Positions 33,611-41,759 of a DNA stretch of 64,000 nucleotides are shown piece by piece. Position numbers and translations under genes: made by a program. Position 1 is the first letter of the stretch. Each line of letters opens with the position of its first letter. This stretch comes from Micromonospora sp. NBC_01796 (GTDB lineage Bacteria > Actinomycetota > Actinomycetes > Mycobacteriales > Micromonosporaceae). Where the stretch lies: assembly GCF_035917455.1 (NCBI RefSeq), contig NZ_CP109078.1, forward strand, positions 62,001-126,000, written 5' to 3'. A model generated the notes under the pieces. It ran no database searches. It had not been told where the DNA came from and saw only the letters and a list, made by a program, of their open reading frames with translations.

Positions 33611-33657
33611 CAGGTGTCCGGATGGCGGGCGGCTGCTCAGGTGTCCGGATGGCGGGC
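33611..33657. repeat. 20-bp direct repeat at the 3' end of the WYL gene
   Basis: CAGGTGTCCGGATGGCGGGC occurs at 33611-33630 and 33638-33657 (27-bp period). The second copy holds the last codons and stop of the regulator gene; the first is a duplicate just after the stop. Confidence 0.8.
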
Positions 33658-34629
33658 CGCGAGGGCGGCGAGCCGGGTGGCGTGTTCGGCCAGCGCGGTA
33701 CGCAGCTCGTCCGGCTTGCGGATGGTGAACGGCCAGCCGAGGCCGGCGAGCAGTTGGGCCATCCCGTCCAGGTTCTCCGCTCGGGCGCGTACCAGGACCC
33801 CGTCCGGCGCCTCGATCAGCTCGGCCACGCTGGGCGGGATCCGGCGGCGGGCCTCGGTCAGGTCGGTTTCCAGCAGCACCTCGACCGACCAGGCGTACGG
33901 CACCCCGGCCAGCGACCGGGCCACGTGTCCGGCGGGGTCGAACCCGTCCGGCACGGTGAACTGCCCCGCTCCCCCGTCGGCCGGGTCCGGCGCCGACGGT
34001 TCGACGGCGGCGATCCGGTCGAGGCGGAAGGTGCGGATCTCACCACGCCGGTGGTCGTGGCCGGTGACGTACCAGCGGCCGGCGTGGAAGACCAGGCCGT
34101 ACGGGTCCAGGTCGCGACGGGAGTCCTCGCCCCGCCACGAGCGGTAGGTCAGGCTGACCCGGCGGCGGGACCGGGTCGCCGCCCCGAGGGTGAGCAGCAC
34201 GCTCGCCGCCGGACCGGCCGTCTCCGTACGCCGCCGGGTGGTGAAGCCGAGCGTCTGCCGTACGGCGGTGAGCCGGTCGGCCAGCGCCTCCGGCAGCACC
34301 CGACTGATCTTGCCCAGGGCGACGGCGGTCGCCGGTGCCTCGGTGCCGAGGCCGAGCTGTTCCGCCGCGACCAGCCCGAGTACCACCGCCACGGCCTCGT
34401 CGTCGGTGAGCATCAGCGGCGGCAGCTTGTAACCGGGCAGGAGCCGGTAGCCGCCGTACCGCCCCCGTTGTGCGGTCACCGGGATGCCGAGTTCCTCCAG
34501 GGTGCGGGCGTACCGGCGGACGGTTCGCTCGTCGACCCCGAGCCGGGCGCTGAGTTCCGCCCCGGTGAGCCGGTGCTGGCTCTGGAGCAGTTCGAGCAGG
34601 CCCAACACCCGAGCTGCGGGATGTGACAC
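33637..34629 (-). CDS. WYL-domain transcriptional regulator (DeoR-type HTH)
   Basis: 330 aa. N-terminal winged helix (ARVLGLLELLQSQHRLTGAE, ELSARLGVDERTVRRYARTL). The WYL domain at about residues 135-225 reads VSLTYRS...RDLDPYGLVFHAGRWYVTGHD...RTFRLDRI, followed by a C-terminal WCX-like region. Such regulators sense small ligands or nucleic acid and often act on a neighbour. GTG start with GGAGGG 6 nt upstream. It is divergent from the hydrolase gene, 123 bp apart, so control of that gene is inferred. Confidence 0.82.
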   Translation of the reverse strand: MSHPAARVLGLLELLQSQHRLTGAELSARLGVDERTVRRYARTLEELGIPVTAQRGRYGGYRLLPGYKLPPLMLTDDEAVAVVLGLVAAEQLGLGTEAPATAVALGKISRVLPEALADRLTAVRQTLGFTTRRRTETAGPAASVLLTLGAATRSRRRVSLTYRSWRGEDSRRDLDPYGLVFHAGRWYVTGHDHRRGEIRTFRLDRIAAVEPSAPDPADGGAGQFTVPDGFDPAGHVARSLAGVPYAWSVEVLLETDLTEARRRIPPSVAELIEAPDGVLVRARAENLDGMAQLLAGLGWPFTIRKPDELRTALAEHATRLAALAARHPDT

Positions 34630-34696
34630 AGACCACCCTCCAATACCGGACCGATCCTGCCCGGATTCGATCGTACGCTCTACCGGACGGCACAAA

Positions 34697-34734
34697 GCAA
34701 CGCGGACGACATCGAGCAACGCGGACGACATCGA
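34697..34734. repeat. Perfect 19-bp tandem repeat upstream of the hydrolase gene
   Basis: GCAACGCGGACGACATCGA twice in direct succession (34697-34715, 34716-34734), ending 18 bp before the hydrolase start. Candidate operator for the divergent WYL regulator, or a simple duplication. Confidence 0.85.
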
Positions 34735-34752
34735 GCGATGGGAGACACGGGG

Positions 34753-35478
34753 ATGAGCACGTTCGTACTGGTTCCGGGATTCTGGTTGGGCGCGTGGGCG
34801 TGGCAGGACGTGACCGCCGCGCTGCGGGCGGACGGGCACGAGGTCCACCCGGTGACCCTGACCGGGCTCGCGGACCGCGCCCACCTGATCGGTCCCGAGG
34901 TGGACCTGGAGACCCACACCGCCGACATCGTCGGGCTGATCGAGGCGGCGGACCTGCGGGACGTGGTGCTGGTCGGACACTCCGGCGGCGGCCTGCCGGT
35001 CACCCAGGCCGCCGACCGGATCCCGGACCGGATCGCCCGGGTGGTCTACGTCGACAGCGCCCCGCTGCCCGACGGCGTCTCCCAGTTCGACACCAACCCG
35101 CCCGAGGAACAGGAACGCACCCGCGGCCTGGTCCGGGACGGTCAGCTACCGCCGCCGGCCTGGGACCCGACGGCCGACCCGGAGAACCTGGCCGGACTGG
35201 ACGAGCCGGCGTTGGCGCTGCTGCGGGAGCGGGCCACCCCGCAACCACTGCGCACCGCCACCGACCCGGTCCGGCGTACGGGAGGTCGGGCGGTGCCGAC
35301 CACGCTGGTGGCCTGCACCTTCCCGGTGGACGTGGTCCGCTCGATGATCGACCAGGGGGTGCCGATGTTCGCCGAGCTGGCCGGGGCGGACATCCACGGG
35401 TTGCCGACCGGCCACTGGCCGATGCTCAGCGAGCCGAAACGCCTGGCCGACCTGCTCGACTCGATCGCCTCCGCGTAG
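34753..35478 (+). CDS. Alpha/beta hydrolase
   Basis: 241 aa. Core alpha/beta-hydrolase fold: FVLVPGFWLGAWAW (oxyanion region), nucleophile elbow VGHSGGG (Ser at about residue 78), and a catalytic His in PTGHWPM near the C-terminus. It resembles small esterase/salicylate-esterase-like hydrolases; the substrate is unknown. ATG at 34753 follows GGAGACACGGGG; an in-frame ATG 15 nt upstream is less well placed. Its stop is only 3 bp from the convergent aroK stop, leaving no space for a terminator. Confidence 0.8.
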   Translation: MSTFVLVPGFWLGAWAWQDVTAALRADGHEVHPVTLTGLADRAHLIGPEVDLETHTADIVGLIEAADLRDVVLVGHSGGGLPVTQAADRIPDRIARVVYVDSAPLPDGVSQFDTNPPEEQERTRGLVRDGQLPPPAWDPTADPENLAGLDEPALALLRERATPQPLRTATDPVRRTGGRAVPTTLVACTFPVDVVRSMIDQGVPMFAELAGADIHGLPTGHWPMLSEPKRLADLLDSIASA

Positions 35479-35481
35479 CAG

Positions 35482-35985
35482 TTACGACTTGAGTAGGTGC
35501 AGGATCTCGTCGGCCACCTGCTCCGGCGTACGCCCGTCGGTGATCACGGTGTGCGCGGCGACCTCCTGGTAGAGCGGTCGCCGCTGGTCGAGCAGGTACT
35601 TGAGGGTGGCGCGCGGGTTGATCGCGAGCAGCGGTCGACCCGCGCCGAGCCCGACCCGCCGGATCGCGTCGGTCAGCTCCACCGACAGGTAGACCACGGT
35701 GCGCCCGGCCAGCGCCGCGCGGGTCGACTCGGCCAGGATCGCGCCGCCGCCGAGGGCGAGCACCCCGTCGAACTCACCCAGCGCGGCCAGCACCGCGTCT
35801 CGTTCGAGCGTACGGAAATGCTCCTCGCCCTCGTCGACGAAGATCTCGGGGATCGGCTTGCCCGCGGTCGCCTCGATGTCGCCGTCGGTGTCCCGGAAGC
35901 CGACACCGAGCGCGGTGGCGAGGACCTGACCGGTGCTGGACTTTCCGGATCCTGGGGCGCCGACCAGGACGCAGATCGGGGCCAT
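35482..35985 (-). CDS. aroK: Shikimate kinase
   Basis: 167 aa. P-loop LVGAPGSGKSSTG, shikimate-binding FRDTDGDIEATAGKPI, FVDEGEEHFRTLER, LALGGGAILAE and the lid RPLLAINPRATL...RRPLYQEVA. Adds the 3-phosphate to shikimate. Its ATG overlaps the aroC stop (TGATG). Confidence 0.95.
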   Translation of the reverse strand: MAPICVLVGAPGSGKSSTGQVLATALGVGFRDTDGDIEATAGKPIPEIFVDEGEEHFRTLERDAVLAALGEFDGVLALGGGAILAESTRAALAGRTVVYLSVELTDAIRRVGLGAGRPLLAINPRATLKYLLDQRRPLYQEVAAHTVITDGRTPEQVADEILHLLKS

Positions 35986-37160
35986 CAGCGGATCACCAGG
36001 TGGTCCAGGTAGCCGCCGAGGTTCCGTTGGATCTCGGCGATCGAGTCGCCGCCGAACTTCTCCGTCGCCGCCTCGGCCAGCACCAACGCCACCATCGCCT
36101 CGGCGACCACGGCGGCGGCGGGGACCGCGCAGACGTCGGAACGCTGGTTGATCGCGGTCGCCGGTTCACCGGTGGTCACGTCGACCGTGGCCAGGGCCCG
36201 GTTCAGCGACGAGATCGGCTTCATCGCGGCGCGTACCCGAAGGGGTTCTCCGGTGGTCATGCCGCCCTCCAGGCCGCCGGCCCGGTCGGTGACCCGGCGC
36301 ACCCCGGTCGCGGTCGGCACGATCTCGTCGTGCGCGACCGACCCGCGCGAGCGGGCCTGGAGCCAGGCGTCGCCGATCTCCACGCCCTTGATCGCCTGGA
36401 TCGACATCAGCGCGGTCGCGAGCCGGGCGTCGAGCTTGCGGTCCCACTGCACGTGACTACCCAGCCCCGGCGGCACGTTGTAGGCGAGGACCTCCACGAT
36501 GCCGCCGAGCGTGTCCGCGTCCTTCTTGGCGGCGTCGACCTCGGCCACCATCCGGGTGCTCGCCTCCGGGTCCAGGCAGCGCAGCGGGTCGGCGTCGATC
36601 CGCTCGGCGTCCTCGGGACGGGGCTGGAGACCGGGCTTGGCCGCGACCGAGCCCAGCTCGACCACGTGCGAGACGATCTCGATGCCGAGCCCCTGCCGGA
36701 CCAGCGCCTTCGCGACGGTGCCGACGGCGACCCGGGCGGCGGTCTCCCGCGCGCTGGCCCGCTCCAGGATCGGGCGGGCGTCGGTGTGACCGTACTTCTG
36801 CATGCCGGCAAGATCGGCGTGGCCGGGGCGGGGGCGGGTCAGTGGGGCGTTTCGTGCCTGGCTGGCCAGCTCGTCCGGGTCGACCGGGTCGGCCGACATG
36901 ACGGTCTGCCACTTGGGCCACTCGGAGTTCCCGATCCGTACGGCAACCGGGCTGCCCAGGGTGACCCCGTGCCGTACCCCACCGATGATCTCGATCTCGT
37001 CCCGCTCGAACGCCATCCGCGCGCCCCGGCCGTAGCCGAGCCGGCGACGGGCCAGCTCGGCGATGATCTGCTCGCTGGTCACCTCGATCCCGGCGGGCAC
37101 CCCTTCGAGGAGCGCGACGAGGGCGGGGCCGTGCGACTCACCCGCGGTCAACCAGCGCAA
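35985..37160 (-). CDS. aroC: Chorismate synthase
   Basis: 391 aa, FMN-dependent last step of the shikimate pathway. [20 protein letters not shown] at the start, [43 protein letters not shown] and [10 protein letters not shown] are the family signatures. The TTG at 37160 ([12 protein letters not shown]) is chosen because this is the conserved family start and AAGGAAAGG lies upstream; an in-frame ATG at 37187 would add nine residues. An insertion sequence lies about 225 bp upstream. Confidence 0.93.
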   Translation of the reverse strand: MRWLTAGESHGPALVALLEGVPAGIEVTSEQIIAELARRRLGYGRGARMAFERDEIEIIGGVRHGVTLGSPVAVRIGNSEWPKWQTVMSADPVDPDELASQARNAPLTRPRPGHADLAGMQKYGHTDARPILERASARETAARVAVGTVAKALVRQGLGIEIVSHVVELGSVAAKPGLQPRPEDAERIDADPLRCLDPEASTRMVAEVDAAKKDADTLGGIVEVLAYNVPPGLGSHVQWDRKLDARLATALMSIQAIKGVEIGDAWLQARSRGSVAHDEIVPTATGVRRVTDRAGGLEGGMTTGEPLRVRAAMKPISSLNRALATVDVTTGEPATAINQRSDVCAVPAAAVVAEAMVALVLAEAATEKFGGDSIAEIQRNLGGYLDHLVIR

Positions 37161-37348
37161 CAAGGCAGCGAACCTTTCCTTCTTCATCCGTGCCGGACGG
37201 TCCTGGCGTTCCGCGACCAGCTTGCGGATGCCAGTTGCCCAGTCTGGCACGCGCCGGACCCGCTCCGGCTGAACCCCACCCCCTGTCCCGGCGTACGGAC
37301 GGGTGACCGCTACGTGTCCGCCGTTTCGGGCCGGGTAACGCATCAACC

Positions 37349-37385
37349 CCGTACATCAAAGAAGATGTACCCACACCATCTTTGA
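37349..37385. repeat. Left half of a disrupted inverted repeat at the IS insertion site
   Basis: CCGTACATCAAAGA (37349-37362) is the exact reverse complement of 38794-38807 on the far side of the IS. Removing the IS and one target copy restores a 14-bp stem with a 16-nt loop. Inside the left part, GTACATC-AAAGAA-GATGTAC (37351-37370) is itself a palindrome, so the core GTACATC occurs three times. Confidence 0.75.
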
Positions 37386-38800
37386 GGCTCTTGTGACGCT
37401 TCCGTGGGTGGTTGGGCGCGTCGTTGTGGGGCACGCCGTTGTCCTGCCTAGGTTCTGGCTTGTCGAAGGTCAGAACTTTCAGTGGCGGGAGAACGGCGTG
37501 CGTAATGCCAGGTTATGGGCTCGATTGCTCGGCGTCGAGAAGACGGTGGTCGAGGGTGTCGAGTTCGATGAGGATGCGGGTGTGGTGGTGGCGTCGGTGC
37601 GGCCGGGGCGTGGTCAGCGGCGTCGGTGTGGGGTCTGCGGGCGGCGGTGTCCTGGTTATGACCGGGGTGAGGGGCGTCGTCGGTGGCGGGCGTTGGATTG
37701 GGGAACGGTCCGGATGTTCGTCGAGGCTGACGCGCCTCGGGTCCGTTGTGTCACTCATGGGGTGGTGGTGGCCGCGGTGCCGTGGGCGCGGCATGGTGCC
37801 GGACATACCCGTGGTTTCGATCAGACGGTGGCGTGGCTTGCCACGGTGTGTGCGAAGAGTGCGGTGACGGAGTTGATGCGGGTCGCGTGGCGGACGGTTG
37901 GTGCCGTGGTGGCCAGGGTCTGGGCGGATGTTGAGGCCGGGAACGATTTGCTGGCGGGGTTGCGTCGGGTGGGGATCGATGAGATTTCCTACCGGAAGGG
38001 CCGTAAGTATCTGCTCGTGGTGGTGGATCATGACTCGGGTCGGCTGGTTTGGGTGGCCAACGGGGCGAACCAGACCACCCTGGGCCGGTTCTTCGACCTT
38101 CTCGGCGAACGGCGGTGCGCGGAGATCAGTCACGTGTCCTGCGACGGGGCTCGTTGGATGAGTGACGTCATCACCGCTTACTGCCCGCAGGCGGTGCGTT
38201 GTGCTGATCCCTACCATGTGGTGGCGTGGGCGACCGAGGCCCTTGACGTCCAGCGGCGTCAGTCGTGGAACGCGGCCCGTGGGGCGGCGCGGGGTATCAG
38301 CCACAACCGGAGATCACGCGGGACGGCGAAGCTGCTGAACAACGCCCGGTGGGCGTTGTGGAAGAACCCCGAGAACCTCAGCGAACGTCAACGCGAGCAA
38401 CTGGCCTGGATCGCCAGGACCGACCCCGTGTTGCACCGGGCCTGGGCCCTGAAAGAGGGCCTACGGACCGTGTTCGCGATCGCCAGACGCAGCCCGGCCG
38501 AAGCCGTCGAGGCCCTGGACAGGTGGATCAGCTGGGCCCGCCGATGCCGAATCCCGGGCTTCGTGAAACTCCAGCAACGGATCGTCCGTCACCGTCACGC
38601 GATCATCGCCTCGATCGAACACCGCCTGTCCAACGCCATCGTGGAGTCCACCAACACCAAGATCCGACTCATCATCCGCAGGGCCTACGGATTCCACTCC
38701 GCCGACGCCGTCATCGCCCTGGCCATGCTCACCCTCGGCGGCCACCGACCCAATCTCCCCGCCAGATAACCCACGGACCAGTCACAAGAGCCATCTTTGA
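37378..38800 (+). mobile_element. ISL3-family insertion sequence with target duplication
   Basis: The element runs from 37386 to 38792 (1,407 bp). Terminal inverted repeats are 24 bp with 21 matches: GGCTCTTGTGAC at both outer ends, then GCT versus TGG, then TCCGTGGGT (37386-37409 and 38769-38792). The 8-bp direct repeat ATCTTTGA flanks it on both sides (37378-37385, 38793-38800), the duplication size expected for ISL3. One full-length transposase gene is present, so the copy looks intact and recent. Confidence 0.92.
37498..38769 (+). CDS. ISL3-family transposase
   Basis: 423 aa DDE transposase. N-terminal zinc-binding region (CGVCGRRCPGYD and a following CVTHG), then VGIDEISYRKGRKYLLVVVDH (first Asp), CDGARWM...CADPYHVV (second Asp) and SNAIVESTNTKIRLIIRRAYGF (Glu and the conserved ISL3 C-terminal motif). 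GTG at 37498 follows GGGAG; the frame is open further upstream to 37393 but starts there have no ribosome site. The stop codon TAA abuts the right inverted repeat. No truncation or frameshift. Confidence 0.92.
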   Translation: MRNARLWARLLGVEKTVVEGVEFDEDAGVVVASVRPGRGQRRRCGVCGRRCPGYDRGEGRRRWRALDWGTVRMFVEADAPRVRCVTHGVVVAAVPWARHGAGHTRGFDQTVAWLATVCAKSAVTELMRVAWRTVGAVVARVWADVEAGNDLLAGLRRVGIDEISYRKGRKYLLVVVDHDSGRLVWVANGANQTTLGRFFDLLGERRCAEISHVSCDGARWMSDVITAYCPQAVRCADPYHVVAWATEALDVQRRQSWNAARGAARGISHNRRSRGTAKLLNNARWALWKNPENLSERQREQLAWIARTDPVLHRAWALKEGLRTVFAIARRSPAEAVEALDRWISWARRCRIPGFVKLQQRIVRHRHAIIASIEHRLSNAIVESTNTKIRLIIRRAYGFHSADAVIALAMLTLGGHRPNLPAR

Positions 38801-38807
38801 TGTACGG
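38794..38807. repeat. Right arm of the inverted repeat split by the IS
   Basis: TCTTTGATGTACGG, exact partner of 37349-37362. Its first seven bases belong to the right copy of the target duplication. Confidence 0.75.
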
Positions 38808-38860
38808 CCTTACAACAAGCCGACGACCGCCAACGGGAACAGACCCAACGACACCGGGGT

Positions 38861-38896
38861 GGGCCCGCCTATCCGGTCGAGCCGGTAGGCGGGCCC
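38861..38896 (-). terminator. Terminator of the LamG gene
   Basis: GGGCCCGCCTA / TAGGCGGGCCC, an 11-bp perfect stem extended by an inner CCGG/CCGG pair around a TCGAG loop. It starts 9 nt after the minus-strand stop at 38905. Confidence 0.7.
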
Positions 38897-38904
38897 CACT
38901 GCGG

Positions 38905-40779
38905 CTACGAGTTGTCGTACAGGTCGAAAACCTCGGCATCGGACAACGCCCCGGCGTAGAGCTTCACCTGGTCGACCGCGCCACTGAAGTAGCCCCCGGT
39001 CGGTCCGGCCGCACCGAGGTAGAGCGGGGAGCTGGGCGTACCGGTGGCGCCGGCGCCGCTGGCCGTCTGCAGTACGCCGTCGACGTAGAGGCGAACCGAA
39101 CCGGTGGCGGCGTCGAACACGCCGGTCAGGTGCACCCAGTCGTTCGTCGTCGCCGGTACGTCCGAGGTGGCGAGCGACCACGAACCGCCCGGCGAGTTGA
39201 TCCCGAACGACCACCGGCCATCCGGCCCGGCCGACAGCTCCACCGACCCGTCGGTGCCGCCCTGTTGCACCAGAACCTGCTCCTGGGCGGTGATCGCGGC
39301 GATTCGGGCCCAGGTCGACACGGTGAGGGACTGGTCGCCAACCAGCACCGCCTGGGAGGTGGCGGCATGACCGTCGCCGACGGAGCCGTACCCCTCGGGC
39401 TGCGGCTCGTTGAACCACAACGCCTCGTTGCCGTCGTGCCCGGCCTCCGTGTAACCGCTCGTCTGCTCCGGCGAGTACGGATTGGTGCAGCCGTGCGGCC
39501 TCAGCCGCTGCGACCAGTAACTGTTGCTCGTCGCGTCACCGCAGCCCGACCCGAATTCGCCGTTGAAGTCCCAGGTGGCCACCTGGGTCGGCGCGAGGAT
39601 CCCTGCGGTGGCCTGCGTACCCGCACCGGGATCCGACGGCGTACCCCAGAGGTCGTCGTGGGTCACCACCCGGTTCCACAGCCGGACTCCGCGGATCTCG
39701 CCGCTGTAGAAACCCCGGTCGGCATCATCGGCCCGGCCACGACCGATGGCCACCGGCCCGCCGGCCGCCCAACCCCCGCCCCGGTTCGACAACCAGGTGG
39801 CGGAGGGCGTAACCGTCGAGGTGCTGTCGAGTACGCCGTTCACCCACAGGCTGGCCCTGCCCTCGCCTTCGTCCCACACCCCGACGAGGTGCGTCCACTT
39901 GTCGGCGGGCGGGGTCACCGCCGCCCAGGCGGTGAGGAACTTAGGCTCGGCCCCGTCCTGCGCCGGGATTCGTATACGCCACTTTCCCGCCTCGCAGTTG
40001 TAGCTCAGCATGAATCCGCTGACGTGCGCCCCGTCGACCGACACCGCGGTCCGGTTGCCCTCCGGGCAACCGCCCGCCGAGGGTTGCCTGACCCAGGCGG
40101 CGACGCTGAACGAACCCGACGTGTCCAGGCCGGTTCCGGTGGCCGTGGCGACACCACGGGGACCGGTGCCGTCGCCGTCGAACCGCGCGGTCTGCTCGCC
40201 GACGATCCAGGTATCCGGGGCCCACCCGACATCGGGTTGCGTGAGCGTCAGGTGCGCGCCCCCGAACTGGTTCCTCAGATAGTGACCGTCGATGGTGTCG
40301 AGCGGCCAGTGGGCCACCGGCGCGGCCGGGGCGCCGACCAGGAAGGCGTACGAGGTGGTCGGGCTGCGCCGGTCCGCCCGGTCCAGGCTGTACACCTCCA
40401 GCGTGTTGAGGCCGTACCGGGGCGGGGTCAGCGCCACCGTGTGGGGGGCACCCGCCGTCACCTTGACCGTGGTCGCCGGCTGAAAGCCGCCGGCCCAGGC
40501 GTACACGTATTTCACCGCGCTCGGGGCGCCGGAGGCGAGGGTGAACAGGCCCGACACTCCCGGGCCGCCGTGGGCGACACCGTCGGCCGGGTACTCGACC
40601 GACGACACCGTCGGGAGGGGCAACGCGAGCCGCGGCGCGCCGGGGTCGACCGGGGCCGCATCGGCGGGGCTCCGGTCGGCGAAGTCGGTCGCGACCAGCA
40701 GTCCCGCGGCGAGCATCAGCACCGACGTCGACCGTGCCAAGCCGCGGACGGATCGGGCATAGCTCATGGCAGATGACAA
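38905..40779 (-). CDS. Secreted protein with two LamG (concanavalin-like) domains
   Basis: 624 aa. Signal peptide at the N-terminus (basic SYARSVRGLARST, hydrophobic VLMLAAGLLVATDF, then AxA-like SPADAAP). A beta-sandwich segment at about residues 45-150 is followed by two LamG domains: about 155-365 (VAHWPLDTIDG...SFSVAAWVRQ...HLVGVWDEG) and about 385-620 (SLTVSTWARI...HLTGVFDAATGSVRLYVDGV). Probably extracellular carbohydrate or surface binding. The TTG at 40779 is favoured because GGAGG sits exactly 6 nt before it; the ATG at 40767 is the alternative. It interrupts the aroE-aroC junction. Confidence 0.8.
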   Translation of the reverse strand: MSSAMSYARSVRGLARSTSVLMLAAGLLVATDFADRSPADAAPVDPGAPRLALPLPTVSSVEYPADGVAHGGPGVSGLFTLASGAPSAVKYVYAWAGGFQPATTVKVTAGAPHTVALTPPRYGLNTLEVYSLDRADRRSPTTSYAFLVGAPAAPVAHWPLDTIDGHYLRNQFGGAHLTLTQPDVGWAPDTWIVGEQTARFDGDGTGPRGVATATGTGLDTSGSFSVAAWVRQPSAGGCPEGNRTAVSVDGAHVSGFMLSYNCEAGKWRIRIPAQDGAEPKFLTAWAAVTPPADKWTHLVGVWDEGEGRASLWVNGVLDSTSTVTPSATWLSNRGGGWAAGGPVAIGRGRADDADRGFYSGEIRGVRLWNRVVTHDDLWGTPSDPGAGTQATAGILAPTQVATWDFNGEFGSGCGDATSNSYWSQRLRPHGCTNPYSPEQTSGYTEAGHDGNEALWFNEPQPEGYGSVGDGHAATSQAVLVGDQSLTVSTWARIAAITAQEQVLVQQGGTDGSVELSAGPDGRWSFGINSPGGSWSLATSDVPATTNDWVHLTGVFDAATGSVRLYVDGVLQTASGAGATGTPSSPLYLGAAGPTGGYFSGAVDQVKLYAGALSDAEVFDLYDNS

Positions 40780-40817
40780 GACGAACCTCCAATGTGTACG
40801 TCTCAGAAAGTCATCGA

Positions 40818-40847
40818 ACCCTAGAGACGCCACCTACAGCGAGTCAA
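40818..40847 (-). promoter_or_regulatory. Probable promoter of the LamG gene
   Basis: On the minus strand, -35 TTGACT (40847-40842), 18-bp spacer, -10 TAGGGT (40823-40818), giving a leader of about 33 nt before the TTG start. Confidence 0.6.
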
Positions 40848-40931
40848 GATCTTTTCACGGTCAGGAACCTTGACACTCGCTGAACGTCAGCGGTCACCAG
40901 CAACCGGAGCGTCGGGCCACCAGCCGGAGCG

Positions 40932-41759
40932 TCAAGCCGAGGCGCGAGCGGAGAACAATGCCGTACGCATCGCCGCGACCGGTGCGGTCACACCGGTGAA
41001 GTGCTCGAACTGGCCGACCGCCTGGGCCAGCAGCAGGTCGAGTCCGGAGACGATCCTGCACCCCGCGTCGCGGGCGTCGGCGGCCAGCGGCGTCGGCCAG
41101 GGGTCGTAGAGCGCGTCGAAAAGCACCGTCGACGGCAGCCAGGAGATCTGTCCGGCGAGTGGATCGGCGACACCCTTCGGCACGGTGGAGATCACCACGT
41201 CCGCGATGGCCTGCTTGGGTGCGTCCGTCCAGTCCGCCGGGACCAGCGAGATCCCGAGCTTGCGCGCCACCGGCCGGAGTTCATCGATCGCCGCCGACCG
41301 CCGGGCCACCACGGTCACCCGCTCCGCCTGGAGTTGGACGGCCGCGGCCAGCGCCGCCCGTGCGGTGCCGCCCGCGCCGAGGACGGTCACGGTGGCGCCG
41401 GCCGGCACCCCGGCCGCCCGGAGCACCTCCACCATGCCGCGGACGTCGGTGTTGTCGGCGTACCAGGAGCCGTCTGGTCGACGTACCAGGGTGTTGGCGG
41501 CACCGACGGCGGCGGCGACCGGCGAGATCTCGCCGGCCACCGCGAGCCCGACCTCTTTCAGCGGCATGGTCAGGGACAGCCCGGCCCACTCGGCGCCGAG
41601 GCCGGCCACCAGATCCGGTAGCTCGGCCTCGGCGCACTCGATCGCGCTGTACGACCAACCGGTCAGGCCGGCCGCGCGGTAACCCGCATTGTGGATCACG
41701 GGCGAGAGGGAATGCGAAATCGGCTTACCCAGCACCGCCGCGCGTCGGGCCACGACCAC
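40932..41759 (-). CDS. aroE: Shikimate dehydrogenase
   Basis: 275 aa NADP-dependent enzyme. Substrate domain AVLGKPISHSLSPVIHN, LSLTMPLKE (catalytic Lys) and YADNTDVRG (catalytic Asp); NADP domain VTVLGAGGTARAAL, then VVARR and the C-terminal GLDLLLAQAVGQFEHFTG. The GTG start follows the mltG stop with no gap. Downstream, an imperfect repeat of CACCAGC-CCGGAGCGTC lies at about 40,898-40,935. Confidence 0.94.
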   Translation of the reverse strand: MVVARRAAVLGKPISHSLSPVIHNAGYRAAGLTGWSYSAIECAEAELPDLVAGLGAEWAGLSLTMPLKEVGLAVAGEISPVAAAVGAANTLVRRPDGSWYADNTDVRGMVEVLRAAGVPAGATVTVLGAGGTARAALAAAVQLQAERVTVVARRSAAIDELRPVARKLGISLVPADWTDAPKQAIADVVISTVPKGVADPLAGQISWLPSTVLFDALYDPWPTPLAADARDAGCRIVSGLDLLLAQAVGQFEHFTGVTAPVAAMRTALFSARASA

